64,000 nucleotides of DNA, taken from positions 253,501 through 317,500 of the forward strand of contig JASSKH010000043.1 in assembly GCA_031763025.1 (NCBI GenBank). The letters are read 5' to 3'. Position 1 is the first letter of the stretch; the number at the start of each line of letters is the position of its first letter. Below, piece by piece: positions 32,900 to 44,860 of this stretch. The notes below the pieces were generated by a model. The model was given only the letters and a program-made list of their open reading frames with translations, was not told the DNA's origin and searched no databases. Both the position numbers and the translations under genes were made by a program. The stretch is from Macrocystis pyrifera (taxonomy: Eukaryota; Sar; Phaeophyceae; Laminariales; Laminariaceae).

Positions 32900-35650
32900 T
32901 GGCGAGGTTTTGCGCGCGCACCGGAGGGAGGCACCCTTTAGCAAAGGGAATCGTTTATATTATTTGTTTATGGTGCTTACGGCTGTAGTTTATACACTGT
33001 ACTGTTGTACCAGGCGCCAGAGAAGGTGCTTTGTTAGCTTGTTTAACTGTTGTTTTGATGTGTCGTTTGTAAATCGTTGGAACATATCTCCCACACTTCG
33101 GGTATTTAGCGAAAACAAATGAAGGAAAATGTGAGACGGTGTTCGTCTTCGATCACGCTCGGTTTGGTTGGGCTTGAAATCATCATCTTTCTACTTGGTT
33201 CGCACACACGGACGGCAGTACGAGCGCACACGAGGAAGGGTATAGGGCACGATGGCAGCAACACGGAAAGTCACCGACAACACAAAAATCCCTTTCAGTG
33301 CAAGACACGAGAAAGCACGTAATGCACACGAAAGGCAACGGAAAACCCACGGGAACGCATGAAAACATACGAAACACGCGACCAAATCGGAAAAACCCCG
33401 GTCGCCCACAAAAACATCCGCCAAACTCAACGAAACCCCAAGCTAGGCAAACCAAAACCAACCAACTGTCATGGAGTAGCACATCCGCCGTATAGGAACG
33501 TACATACCCGTTTGTGAATCTTGTACGGCTACCTACGCGTAGCGTTTGGGAAATGTACCCGTATGCGAGTCATGTATGGCTACCACGCAGTGCTTTCGGA
33601 TCATTCTGTATAGGAAAGCTCATATCTGCATACCAGACTAGTTTTGGTCGATTTCTGGGCTGAGTAGTGTTCCCGACGAAGCCCACTCTCGCCCACTAGA
33701 GTCTTCTCTCTCTCTCACCTCACTTGAGGAGCAATAAGAAGAAGACCGTGATCTACAAGCCGAGTGCCCTACTTCGCAAATCGTGAGATACGCGACCGAA
33801 GAGAATAACAACTCGGGTTTGGACATGAGGCCGGCCTCTACGGGATAGAGAACTCGCAACAGAATCAGCGACTTCCCCACATCGTGCGGAAACCCGTGAG
33901 TAGTGCCGCCGGCCGTGATGAGTACATTTTATAATGCCGCCCATCGAATACAAACATCTCTTCGCACACAGCACCAACCACCGCATCGAGCCCTAGCCAA
34001 GCAGAGGACGGATCGATCTAAAAGGTCTAAGGGCGTATGCTAGACGGCTGTGATATATCTTGCTGCCATCGTCGTTAAGGTCTACTCGTGGGGTGTGTTC
34101 GGAGATTTCGCTCGAGACGTGGGAGCCTGGCGTCTTTCTTCCTCCAATTGTTGTGATCGGAAATTACTTTCTGTGTTGAATTGAAGAACGCTGATAAATG
34201 AATGGGCCAGGTCCCCACGCCCCGCTCGATACGTCCAGGCACAGAACACGTATGGGTCCTCAAACGTCCAACCGAAGACTTTTTGTTCAGCGGAGCTTAC
34301 ACTCTCTAAGTACTATAGAGACCCGTCCTCTGTGGGGTGCCGAGTAGGTACCCGGGTTTAGTGCAAAAATTCGTTTGTTTTTGCTGTCTCGGGCAGGTTT
34401 TGGAGCAATCAAGCAACCCAGAGCGTGGGGTGGGTTTCACCACCACAAAGGCTAACGCAATAAGTTGTTTAAGTTTTAAAATTCCGCAGTGGTCGACCTG
34501 AAAGTACGCTGTGAGCGAGACAGTGATTGGAGTATCATTCATGTATACTATCGAGAGAAACCGGATTCCCGCGGTAGTCGTGCCAGAATGGGGCTCACGG
34601 ACTTGACACATTGTAAATGAAAAATTGTGGAAAGCGCTCCTACCGTTGACGCGTTGAGTCTTTCTCCTCTCACGGACCCAGGTTACTCTGTACCGACACC
34701 GTGATGGTACGAGGCGGTACGCGGACAAAGTATTAATACTGCCATGCTCACCCAAATAGCGTGTCTCCATCTCTGCCTGCGAATAGACCAGGTTGGAGAA
34801 GGGCTAAACGCTGTGTACTCCGCTCGGAACCGATGAGCGGCGGCCCGTAATCATTCAAACAGATGCTATCCTTGTGATCGAGATCCCTTTCTTAGAGCCG
34901 GATAGTTTTGACGCGGTGCTGTAGTGGTACATGGAGCCAAACGTGCGAACGAGTTTGCAACCAGGTTCCAGCCGAAAGCTTCAGCATGTTGACTAAACCG
35001 CAAACCGCCTACCCATGTTTTGTGCATTATTGCTTCATTGTCGAATGTAGCTGGCGTCATGCATGCCCTAACATACTCCTCGGAGATAGCTTGTGCCGCC
35101 GGTTGCTGCTTCGTGCGCTAGACGGGCCTCTGCTGCTCGCTGTATGAAGAAAAATATTCAAGCGGGCCAGGAGGCCCGGTGAGGGTGGGGCATGCATTTG
35201 GCAGTGAACACTTTACCATCACTTCGTAGCCCAGGTGTTTATGATGCTGCGGTGATTTATTCTGGTCTACGGCAATTTTCGAGTGTTGTTTGTTGTGCCG
35301 AGGCAATAGCATCCGGGGTGACCTGTCTCCGGATGAGTCCTTGGCTGTGTGTGCTTGCCCTTCGAGGCAGTGTGCGTATCGTCTCGACGTGAACCGTTAG
35401 TTCTACCCAATTTCATCAGTACATCGAGCGTCCGTCCTGATTTTGTTTAGATACAAATTATGCGACCACAGACTGTGACACAGATAAGCACCGAAAACCA
35501 AATCGCTGACGAACCAAGAAAACCAAATCGCTGACGAACCAAGACAAATCAGGTGAATAACCGACGTACCTGGCACGAGAACACAACTATATAAGCTAGA
35601 CCAGAAAGTAAGAACAACAAAAAGACAAAAAAAAAAAAGATTGCACAAAT
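32900..35650. other. no recognised gene; possible upstream part of gene B
   Basis: The A-rich stretch 33300-33470 has ACGAAAGGCAACGG / AACCCACGGGAACG-like words. A minus frame at 34306-34770 reads RFLSIVYMNDTPITVSLTAY and looks protein-like, but there is no family match or splice support. Repeated CCAAATCGCTGACGAACCAA is at 35497-35541 (two units, 22-23 bp apart). Confidence 0.35.
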
Positions 35651-36499
35651 ATTTCTGAAATGACACACATAATTACGAGAACAGTACACTTACTACGTTT
35701 GGAGGCTCCCCGCCTGGGTAGGAGCCCTGCACCCTGCCCATATCCTGGCCTTGACAACCTTCAAGGTGCAACCAACGCCATAAACAATGGCATGTGGGCC
35801 AGGTCTTTATCGAAAACAAACGTCAAACACACAATGGCACCCCACCGATTCCGGGGTAAGGAGCCCCCGCGGTCAGAACGGTTTAGACCTATCGGAGTAC
35901 ACCTTGACCCTTTTAGTACCGCTGTCCCATGTTGTGGACGACCTACTTAGAGCTGCAGTCCTAAAAGGGGTTAGATGGAGCTTGTGGGCGTCACGGACAA
36001 CATGGTTAAAGTCTCTGCCTTCCTCCAGAGACAGCTACCCGAGCGGCCGGGACCTCCGCCCCTTCCTTGTGCAGGGTGAGCGTATCCAACCCCTTGTGAG
36101 TGCATCGAACAGTGCGATGAACGATATCAAGTGTATCGAATCGGGAGGTTGTCAGGGGTTTGCAACATCGTTCAAGGTCCCCGCGATGACTCGTTTACGT
36201 CCAGAGCCATGACACGGTAAGGTGGTGTACCAAATGTTCTTCCAGCTCCTGGGATGAGGAGGACTAACCCTCGCCCACAGGACCGGCCGCCTTCGAGAAC
36301 GATTGTCCGCGCACCCCGCACACAATACAACAACGACCCGACTTGCAAAGCGTAGGTATGGGATTGTGAGTAGGTGTCTATGTTGAGGAGTTCCGTCAGT
36401 TGGAGAGGGAGCCTCCATCAGACAAGGCAAAACAAGGGTCTGAAAGCTGCACCCCCGAACGAAGCATGGGCCTCCCACACTGTGAATGAGGAGCGGGGG

Positions 36500-36660
36500 G
36501 GGGGGGGGAGGCGGGGGGGTTCGACCACGTCTGTGGACGACGTTGGCATCGTCATCAACCCCGCTAAGATCGTGGTAACACCGCCCAAAGGGCACGCCCC
36601 GACGGCAGAGGGGAGGTGTTACGGTGGTAACCCAAGGATCCGAAGGGTTTCCAGAAGTGC
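36500..36660 (+). mobile_element. reverse-transcriptase-like fragment, probably non-LTR (LINE)
   Basis: Just after a 14 G tract the + strand reads VDDVGIVINPAKIVVTPPKG followed by HAPTAE. The block (G-I-x-I-N-P-x-K-T/I-V-x-x-P-P-K-G-H-x-P-T) recalls the segment after the catalytic palm in LINE-type RTs of stramenopiles. The fragment is only about 45 residues and no other RT block was found. Upstream sequence at 35780-36210 may belong to the same element but shows no motif. Confidence 0.35.
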
Positions 36661-37397
36661 ACGCGGCATGTAACCAAGAGGGATAATTCGAACTGAACCC
36701 GGAGACTGTGGAGATGTGAGCAGACCGTCACAACCCTTCTCCACCCTTTGTGCGTCTTATTGTTCGTCCCGTGGCCGGCAGTGTTCCCCTGCACCAGACG
36801 AGTGCCGACGACTAGTAGATGGCTCAGCCGCACGTTCCGCAGGCTGTGTGGAGCAACGGGAACGCAGGTGGCAGCCTTTGCAGTAAACTGAAAGAGCTTG
36901 AGCGTGTGAATGAGTGCCAGACGGCTTTCTGGCCCTGTTTGCTCTCAGAAAAAAATAATACATGATGTTTGAGCCCATCTGAGCAGCCCTTCGAGGGGCA
37001 TAAGCTACATCGGCCGGAGAACCCGGCGATACTACGCCATCATGCATGAAACGCGCACCGCTCGACTCGGTGACAGAGGTTGCTCCTGGCAAACGTTTAC
37101 GCACTTGTTTCGCATCCACTTTGTTTTTTTGCGTCTCCGAGCGCTGAATACTGAAAAATGAACAAAACCCTAAAGAGCAAAATAAAAAATGATGGAACAT
37201 AAATATTGTTTATACTGGTAAGATCCCTTTCGCTCCTCAGAAATACCATCGGACCTCACTTGATTATCTAGATAATTCAAGGCAGATCTGATAAAATGGC
37301 GTTCTAGAATAACCTAGCTCGTGTCACTGGGCGGGATCCATAATATTTTTGACATTTCCCCAATATTGCCACCCACTCCTTGAATTCTGCAGATGAA

Positions 37398-38772
37398 GGA
37401 GGCGTTCTACGACATAGGTTCACCCTTCATCTTCCGAGGCTCCTCACTTGACCTTAAGGAGCTCCACGCCTCGCCCGAAAAACTGGCTTCGGCAAAAATC
37501 AAATTGCACCCCGATGAATAACCCCTTGCCCCAAGAATAAAATAAAGGCCATTTTTCCGAACGAGATTGGCATGCGGACGATTTTGGGTCAAGGAGCCCG
37601 GTCATCGAGAAAAACATAGTATATTGGCGGAAATGTGCATCGTACCTCTATCATCGTGGAACGCCCGTCGCAGATTGTTTTTGTCTTCCTCGTACGCGTA
37701 CGGGCTGTATTTCCTGCATGAGGCCGCAGAAGACTCGCAGTTCGCGCGATGGAGGTATCACACACAGCTTGCAAAGAAAAGACAAGTTTCGACGTATTCC
37801 TCGATCTTACAGCTCCTGTTTTTGAATCTCCTGAATAATCTGCATAATCTGCATGATCTACAGTAGCAGCGCAGGTTTCCTGGGCACAGCATCTGTACTA
37901 TGCAGATGCTGCACCACGTAAGGAACTGCAGTACGGCATTTACTCTCGATCGGGATCTGTGCGAGCTGTGAACTACCGTGCAGCATTTACCGTAGATCAT
38001 GATCTGTGCGAGTTGTCAACCATTTTACAACTGCAACACAAGTGTCCCATTCTACTGCACGTCCCCGAGTGTTTCGTCACCAAAAACGGTGGTCGCGAAA
38101 AATGTAGAAGATTGAACGGAGGGAATCTGGGGTTTGTGGAGAGGTATCGAATCGTTGGCATGCTTGGACAGAGGGGATAGGCAAGAGGTGCATAGAGTTC
38201 ATGACGAGTGCAGTTGGTTGAACTAGGGACACAGCCTGGGAAGGGTTGACACAGTGAGGAAGAAGACACGAACTCCCATCACTTGGGCCGCCAAAAACAC
38301 GGTGCCGTGCGAAAGTTTTTTTCACGTCCAACGCTTAGACTTCTATCACTAGGGTTATCAACAATAATTTCCGCAAGATTTGTATAGACAAAACGCGTCG
38401 TGCCGTCAATTTCTTTTCGTGAGGGATCAGCTCTTAAGACCCGAAGGGGCTTCGAAGACAAGCCCTTACGTAGACAACAGTAACCCTTGCACCAGCGTAC
38501 AAACACTTCCAGACGTGTTCTACGATAGAGGTAGCACATTTCCGCAAAAAAAATGTTTTCTGAATGACTGGGTTCCTTAACCCGAAATCGTCGCAATGCC
38601 AACCTTGTTTCCAAAACTGAAGCTGTTGTATACCTTGGCCATGGGACTATTCATTTGGACGCAATTTGATTTTTGCTGAAGCCAGTCTTCGGGTGAGGTG
38701 CGGAGCTCCTTAAGGTCAAGTGGAGAGACTCAGAAAATTTAAGGTGAACTTCTATCGTAGAACGCCTCTCCA
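37398..38772. mobile_element. 1.4 kb element with ~250 bp terminal inverted repeats
   Basis: The left end GAGGCGTTCTACGACATAGG and the right end, read in reverse complement as GAGGCGTTCTACGATAGAAG, match. They continue through CTTAAGGAGCTCC, CACCCGAA, AAAATCAAATTGC, CGATTTTGGGTCAAGGA / CGATTTCGGGTTAAGGA and GCGGAAATGTGC for about 250 bp. A single arm of the same family is at 59567-59850. The interior has no transposase that I can recognise. It holds a roughly 47 bp direct repeat at 37930-38017 (GCATTTAC...GATCTGTGCGAG). Confidence 0.75.
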
Positions 38773-38794
38773 CTCAAATCTCAAGTACCTATTT

Positions 38795-39010
38795 CCCAAA
38801 AAAAAAAACAAGGGAGGGTCGGCCTGCAGCCCCTATAAAGGAACAAGAAACGACTCTTTAAACGTGGGGGAACAAAAAGAGACAAAACGCCTCCATCGGC
38901 CGGCGGATGGCGCATCCGCCGGAGCAGGAGAGGGCTACTCCCCGCGATCGTTGCGCCAGCAGAAATCACTAGCCCGTGCGATGAGCACGATCGAGATGGC
39001 GCATTCTGGC
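38795..39010 (+). repeat. repeat F, copy 1 with GC-rich hairpin
   Basis: An A-run is followed by sequence containing the perfect-stem hairpin GGCCGGCGGATGGCGCATCC and GCCGG. It resembles 39645-39850, which has an A-run of 23 and GGCCGGCGGAAGGCGCATCC. The stem GGCGGATGCGCC-like is conserved. Function unknown. Confidence 0.5.
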
Positions 39011-39644
39011 CAAATCATTTCTCAATGACGGGTCTCATAAACTTGGGAACTACCTGGCACCTCACATTGTCGGAAATCCCATTCATGTTATTCTCACGTT
39101 TTGTCGGCTGTTGGCGAGAGGTAGAGAGCTGCTCGAATGAGGAGCCTCGGCAAGTCGAGGAGCCACCACCGGTCGGTCCGGTTAAAAAGAAAATAAAAAG
39201 TACAATACTTTCGTCGGCAACTGCTTGTGGCGGTACGAACACTGTCCCACACTGGTTCCAAAACGCTTTTGTACCCGACGACGAACGTGCAGCCCATAGG
39301 GGGCAAACAGCCGGTTCTTAAGCGCGAAACAAAAAAAAAAAAAAAAAACGCATTCATCTCGAAGAGGGCGACCCAGTCGGAGAAGACGACCCCCGCGATT
39401 CCTGCGACGGTGGAAGAGGAGGCGAAGCTATGCCTGTAAAGTATCACCCCTCACAGTTTTCAAGTATTTTGCCACCGGTAAAAATGGGAGGGCGAAAGCC
39501 TCCCACCTGAGTTTCCAACATTTTTTTCTCAAGCCAAAAACATGTGGTGCCGTTGTGATTTTTTATTTCTTCTCAGAAGACCAGCGCTTACAGACTAGCC
39601 CTTAACCCACCGCGAAAATCCTCCTGCTCGGAACTCACATATTA

Positions 39645-39850
39645 CGTCCTGAAAAAAAAAAAAAAAAAAAAAAGGGTCGGGCGACTCCCCAAAAGGGGCG
39701 TTAAGAAACGGCCCTCAAGCGTGGAACGAAAAGATACGCCTTCGGCCGGCGGAAGGCGCATCCGCCGGAGGAGAAGAAGGAGTTGGTCCCGCGAGCGCAG
39801 CGGCAGCAGAGGAGGCGAAGCTGTGCCTGCGGCGGGTCATCTCGGCCTTG
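39645..39850 (+). repeat. repeat F, copy 2
   Basis: Second copy of the A-run plus GGCCGG...GCATCCGCCGG hairpin unit. Part of its right side (AGAGGAGGCGAAGCT) is also found at 39413-39430. Confidence 0.5.
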
Positions 39851-39917
39851 CGGTCGGCCCACCACCTACCCCCTCTCTTCATCGACTCCGGCATCTGTTG
39901 CATTAAGAAACAGGCGT

Positions 39918-39919
<2 letters not shown>

Positions 39920-39956
<37 letters not shown>

Positions 39957-40707
39957 GGGGGAAAGGGGAGTATTAGGGGGGGGGGGGGGGGGGGGGTACT
40001 CATTTCTTGCTTGCCTTAGTCATTTGACCATTGACCACGCATCCCTTTCGAGACGGAGGGGGGGGGGAGGCGGCGGGGGGGGGGGGGGGGGGGGGGGGGG
40101 AGGGGGGGGGTGTAGTTCATGTTATGGATGACCGTACTCGCAGGACCATAGACCCTCACATCCCAACAATTCCCGAGCGAACTACGTCGTGTTTTCACCG
40201 ACCAGGCACACACTGCCCGCACCAAGCGCGAACCGCCGTGTCGGGTGTTGGGCTAGCCGCACGAAGGACGAGCTGCACGCTACCAAGAACCGCCTGCGAG
40301 GTGGACTTGCGTGAGGATGACGCCTCCGAAAGAGCTGATCCGGTTTCTGGTACGGCCACTTCGGTGACAGCAATGGCTACACCACGTAACCGCCTCGTGG
40401 GTACCTAACCATATACACAACTACGCGATACGATAAGTCCCCTTGGAGGGGCCGTGCAGGGAGGGGGGGGGGGGGGGGGGGCAAGAGGGAGAGCGAGGGG
40501 CGGAGATAGGGGGGTGGGCGTGGACGAGGAGTGGAACAAGGGGGTGCGGAAGTGGGGGACGTTTTCTTTTCTTTTTTTTTTTTGGGGGGGGGGGGGGGCG
40601 GGGCGGAGCGTACTCATTGTTTGCTAGCCTTGGTCATGTGACCATCGGGCACGTACCACTTCGGAGATGGAGCACTGCGTTTGTTTCATGGGGGGGGGGG
40701 GGGGGGT

Positions 40708-40742
<35 letters not shown>

Positions 40743-41086
40743 AGAAAGGGGGAGGAGTTGGGAGGAGGCAAGGAAGATGGGGGGAGGAGGGGGGTGGGGG
40801 GTGTGTGTTCATTATCATGCATGGCCGTAGTCTTACGGGGGGGGGGGAGGACTCCATATCATGCACGGTCGAATACACCCTCGCATCCCTATAATGCCCG
40901 GACGGAACAAGTCGGGTTTTCACCGACCAGGCAGACATTGCTTGCACCAAGCGCGAGGTGCCGCGAGGTGTCCGGCGAGTCGCCTGAAGGGTGAGTTGCA
41001 TCCTACTAAAAGCTGCTTGTGAAGCGGACTTGAGCATAGATGGCAGGTTCGAATTAGTGGGGGGGGGGTGCGGGGGGCGTAGAGGG

Positions 41087-41136
<50 letters not shown>

Positions 41137-41780
41137 AGGGGGGGTATACTCGATATCATGCATGGCCGTAGTCGTATGACCATAGACCCTGGCATCCCTA
41201 CAATTCCGAAATGGAGTACGTCGGGTTTTCACCGACCAGGCAAAGGGGGGTTGGGGGTAAGAAAGGGGAGCAGTGGCGAGGGGGAGGGCATAAGGGGAGG
41301 AGGGGGAGGGGGGGGGATTTTGGGGAGGGGGGAGGGGGGAGGGCGGTGGGGGATAAAAAGAGAAGGAAGAAGAGTAGGGGGGAGGGAAACGTGAGAGAGA
41401 GGGGGGGGGTGGGGGGTCGGGTGAGCATGGGGGGGGGGGGGAAGGATGGGGAAAGGTGGGGGGGGTACAAGGGCCAGTGGGGGGATTGCAAGTTGAGAGG
41501 GTGAGGAGGGCGAGCGAGAGGCAGAGGGCGGGGGGGGGGGGGGGGGGGGGGGGGTGTGACGGGAGAGAGAGGGGGGGGTGGGGGGGAGGTGTGCAAGGGC
41601 CGAGCGAGAGGCAGAGGCCGGGGGGGGGTGTGGGCGGGGGGGGGTAGGCGGAGGGGGGAAAGGGTAGAGAAGGGAGGAGGGGGGAGGGGAGTTCGGGTGT
41701 AGGGGGGTTAGAGGGGGGGGAGGCGCTAGGGGAGAGGCGGGTGGGGGGGGGGGGGGGGTGGATACGATGGGGCATACCAA
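39920..41780. repeat. poly-G region with interleaved poly(C)-tailed repeat copies
   Basis: The + strand is dominated by G tracts, including 36 consecutive G at 39920-39955 and 48 at 41088-41135, with GGGGGA/GGGGT interruptions between them. Embedded are minus-strand copies of the poly(C)-tailed repeat: 39999-40065 (subfamily B), 40128-40330 (A), 40608-40675 (B), 40850-41057 (A) and 41151-41240 (A fragment). Long proline- or glycine-rich open frames here are by-products of the tracts. The sequence could form G-quadruplexes. Confidence 0.85.
40850..41057 (-). mobile_element. poly(C)-tailed SINE-like repeat, subfamily A, representative copy
   Basis: Read on the minus strand the unit passes through GCCTGGTCGGTGAAAACCCG, TCCGTCCGGGCATT, GGGATGCGAGGGTGTATTCG-like and GGCCATGCATGATA, then ends in a C tract (the G run on the + strand). 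The body is about 200-220 bp. Other copies share GCGCTTCGCGCTTGGTGC, AAGCGGTTCTTGGTAGGATG and CATCCATATGCAAGTCCGCC. No protein is encoded. Neither tRNA boxes nor a 5S-like promoter is convincing, so the source RNA is unknown. Confidence 0.65.
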
Positions 41781-42329
41781 ACACGACGAAAACGGGGGAA
41801 GCCCGGAGAGGGGGGGGGGGAGGGGCGGGTCTGCCTCAAAACATAGACACATTTCCGTTAAATTTCTAGATCTCGGCAGTCTAGCAGTATCTCACAGCAT
41901 CCGCGGTATGGCAAAAAAAAAAAAAAGTGTTGGCTTCCCGCCTGCGCAAAGGTCTTTTCGTGGGCATAACAACACACGGCACACCAGGCACCAAGTGATG
42001 AGGAAGGGGGAGGGGGAAAGGAGAGGGGTCTACAACCCCTCTCCTTCATCCTCACCCCGCTTCCCTACCTAACCAATCCCACAACAATTGTTCTTCTTCC
42101 TCAACCTCCCGCCACCAAACCCATCTCGTTCGTCAAACCCCTCACCTTCCCAAAACCACATCCCCAACAATATCTCGTCTTGTTCTTCCTGGCCCACCTA
42201 CACCTTTACTCCCCGCCCTCCACACACGCTCAAAACCCACCGCCTCAGAACTCCATCCTGTTCATCTCATCTCGGCCTCGAGGTGAGCTACGGCGTCGAC
42301 CACGAAGGTTAGCAACAAAAAGGAAACGT

Positions 42330-42550
42330 GGCTACCTCCTCCCCCCTGCCCCCCCCTCCGCCCCCGCCGCCTGGTCGGCGAGAAAACCCGACGTTCTCAA
42401 TCCCGACATCGTAGGTATGCGAGGGACTACGGTCATACGACTACGGCCATGAATGACATGAGCACATCGCCCCCCCCCCCCTCGCCAGACGTGCTCCGGC
42501 CCGGCGTTGTAGGGATGCGAGGGTCTATGGTCATAGGCCACGACGGGCAT
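42330..42550 (+). mobile_element. poly(C)-tailed repeat, subfamily A, two fragments
   Basis: CCTGGTCGGCGAGAAAACCC through GACTACGGCCATGAATGACA ends in 12 C (42471-42482). A second fragment then starts at GACGTGCTCCGGCCCGGCGT and ends without the tail. The orientation is opposite to the copies at 40-41 kb, and here the tail is seen directly as poly-C. Confidence 0.65.
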
Positions 42551-42744
42551 TGCTGTCACGAGTGACCCCTCTCCCCGCTCCCCGTCCCCTCCTGCCCGGC
42601 CAATCGAAAAACGCCCGACCACGATTTCCCACACCGAAAGTCCCAGAGGTAGGGCTATGGGTGATTCGCCTGGATTTCACGGCTAGTTGATTCTTGGGTG
42701 TGGCGATGTGAGCCAACAAACTCACACTTCCGAAGCGCACCATG

Positions 42745-43157
42745 GTAATCAGGACCCATCATCTACACAAAAAACTACAAGTTCCAATATTGTTGCTGAG
42801 CACATTAGGTCCTGATCAATACGTTCCTCCTTACCAGATCATATATTACAGATCATCTGCAGATAGATCATGACCTGGATCATCTGTTACGGGGGACCAT
42901 AGTAATCAGGACCCATCATCTACACAAAAAACTACAAGTTCCAATATTGTTGCTGAGCATATTAGGTCCTGATCAATACGTTCCTCCTTACCAGATCGTA
43001 TACTACAGATCATCTACAGATAGATCATGACCTAGATCATCCATTTCGGGGGACCATAGCAATCAGGACCCATCCTACACACAAAAACCTACATATTCCA
43101 GAATTGTATTGTCACAAAGCATTTTTGGTCCAGATTATTCTGTCCCCCCGTAATACA
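42745..43157 (+). repeat. 157 bp tandem repeat, about 2.7 units, MITE-related
   Basis: GTAATCAGGACCCATC starts at 42745, 42902 and (as GCAATCAGG) 43059, an exact 157 bp step. Units 1 and 2 are nearly identical, and each includes AATATTGTTGCTGAGCA, GGTCCTGATCAATACG and CAGATCATCT(A/G)CAGATAGA. The junctions contain GTTACGGGGGACCATAGTAA and the last unit ends CCCCCCGTAATA, so the array is built on a relative of MITE family 1. Confidence 0.85.
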
Positions 43158-43347
43158 CAGCCGCAAAACGCACCAGTCAGACGCAAAAAAAAAAAAAAAA
43201 CACACACACAGAAATTTCCTACGCATAATCGCACGCAAAAAAAAACAAAATGCAACACCTGTCTGGCCGAAAAGTAACAAGTCGGCGGCTTCTACGTAGC
43301 GGTAAGCCGACTGGCAGCCCCATCCAAACGGTGTGTTTGAACCTCAC

Positions 43348-43444
43348 CTCGGCCCCGAGGGAAGCAACTGCGTTGGTGGCGAAGGACAGCAGCAGGAAGG
43401 CCGGAAGCACGGAGAAGTCCAGGCCGCCGAAGTTAAGGTTCAAC
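43348..43444 (-). CDS. YGGT-family membrane protein, C-terminal exon
   Basis: On the minus strand the acceptor ACACGCGCAG is followed by an exon that completes a split Arg codon (AG from the previous exon plus G here). It then reads LNLNFGGLDFSVLPAFLLLS and FATNAVASLGAE. This is the second half of a YGGT (YggT/CCB3-YLMG) domain: a G-L-D-x-S-P/V-x-x-A-F motif and the second transmembrane helix. A GTGAGG donor or read-through follows at 43347; reading on without splicing gives about 40 more residues. In plants plastid relatives act in cytochrome b6 haem attachment or nucleoid distribution; the role here is inferred. Poly-G lies just beyond the acceptor. Confidence 0.8.
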
Positions 43445-43969
43445 CTGCGCGTGTTACGCCCGTGTCCCCCGGGCGACGGGGGGGGGGGGGGCACCAGCAA
43501 AGGGTTGTGTTGAGACTTGGGTAGTCTAGAATTCCAGGTTGAGCTGCTTCGAAATTCAAGAATTTTGCAGCTATTAATACGCATTTGTGCTCAAGCGAGA
43601 AACAGCGCTCTAAATCCTATGCAATCAAAGATGTCAGGAGACAAGGCAGCACTCTCACCCCTTGACAGACAGCAAGTTTGCCTCGACATGCCTTGACTGA
43701 TGACTTGACACCAAAAAAAAACTGCTACTGCTGTAGGTTCAGCGTGGAACACTCGTCCCTACACCCTCAACAGCTCACGTCTTGCGTTGCTCGGCATGTC
43801 TCCTACTGACATCTCTCTGCATACAACAGCACAAGAATTGCTTACGCTCAAGGTTGGCCTCACGATCACAATAAGCCGCGAGCCTTCGCCAACATACTGT
43901 AGGAGATTCCTCACTGCAGTCGAATCGAGCCGACCCGCGTCAACCATTTTAGTACGAGTGATTTGATAT

Positions 43970-44075
43970 AAAAAATCTCTTTTAGCACGAAAGTCCCATT
44001 TTGGGGACAAATAACTTGGAATTAGAGCGGTTAGTTCCCAAGACGGGACTGCAGTCTTTTGCCCCGAAAGGGTTA
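43970..44075. mobile_element. MITE family 2 copy
   Basis: CTCTTTTAGCACGAAAGTCC - CATTTTGGGGACAAATAACTT - GGTTAGTTCCCAAGACGGGA - CTGCAGTC then GAAAGGGTT. This is the palindromic family 2 plan with moderate decay in the left arm. Confidence 0.65.
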
Positions 44076-44201
44076 AGAGATACAGGGGCGTACGGTCGTT
44101 TTTTTTCTTTGCTCGTTTTTTTTTTTTGGTTCCGGACGGTACAAGGTTAAGGTTGGCCAAATACCGAAAAAAAAAGGAGGCGATTTTCGGAAATATCTGG
44201 T

Positions 44202-44204
<3 letters not shown>

Positions 44205-44233
<29 letters not shown>
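44205..44233. repeat. (AG)n microsatellite
   Basis: A pure run of about 14 AG dinucleotides. Confidence 0.9.
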
Positions 44234-44235
<2 letters not shown>

Positions 44236-44474
44236 GTCCGAGAAATATCGTGTTGGACTTCATCAGTTAAGACACGCCCTTACCGTGGTCGACAAAACGA
44301 GCAGCGAAAAAACGATCGCACCGCTGTGCGCACTGAACGCTCATCACCGTAGCTAATATCTGAAATATGGCGTAGGACATCGGTAGGCTATGCAGTACTA
44401 TATATATACTCTGTATGTAGCACGGTCGTGCGGTATTAAAAAGCTGAGGTGACATTTATACGCAACATAAGCGA

Positions 44475-44860
44475 AACAGAACCGGACCGAACGGACCGGA
44501 CCGGAACGAACCGGAACGGAACGGAACGGAACGGAACGGAACCAGTCCAGGCCAAATAGTGTGACGAGAAACACCAAAACATAGCAGATGAACAAAGCGT
44601 AACCAAAACTACAAAACATCACGTTGAAGTACAGAAAAATCGGAACTCAATCCAACCGAACCGAACCGAATCGAACCGAACCGAGCCGAACCGAGCCGAG
44701 CAAAATGAACAGAACCGAACGGAACAAAACCGAATCGAACCGAACGGAACGAAACGGAACGAAACCCAGCGGAACAGAAGGGAACCGAACCCAACGGAAT
44801 CGAATGGAACGGAATCGAACCGAACCGAACCGAATCGAACAAAACCGATTAGAACCGTCT
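44475..44860 (+). repeat. GGAAC/CCGAA pentanucleotide array in two blocks
   Basis: The block at 44475-44545 is (GGAAC)n with GGACC variants. The block at 44645-44860 is a degenerate CCGAA/CGGAA/CAAAA mix with 5 bp periodicity. They are separated by about 100 bp of ordinary sequence. The frames reading Arg-Thr-Glu or Phe-Arg-Ser repeats are by-products. Confidence 0.85.

Noticed and set aside
40443-41852. Proline- and glycine-rich frames up to 386 codons
   Set aside because: Produced by G/C homopolymers and repeat copies; no domain and no conserved start.
42745-43157. CRISPR-like array
   Set aside because: Units are 157 bp and contiguous without short repeats and unique spacers; this is nuclear satellite-type sequence.
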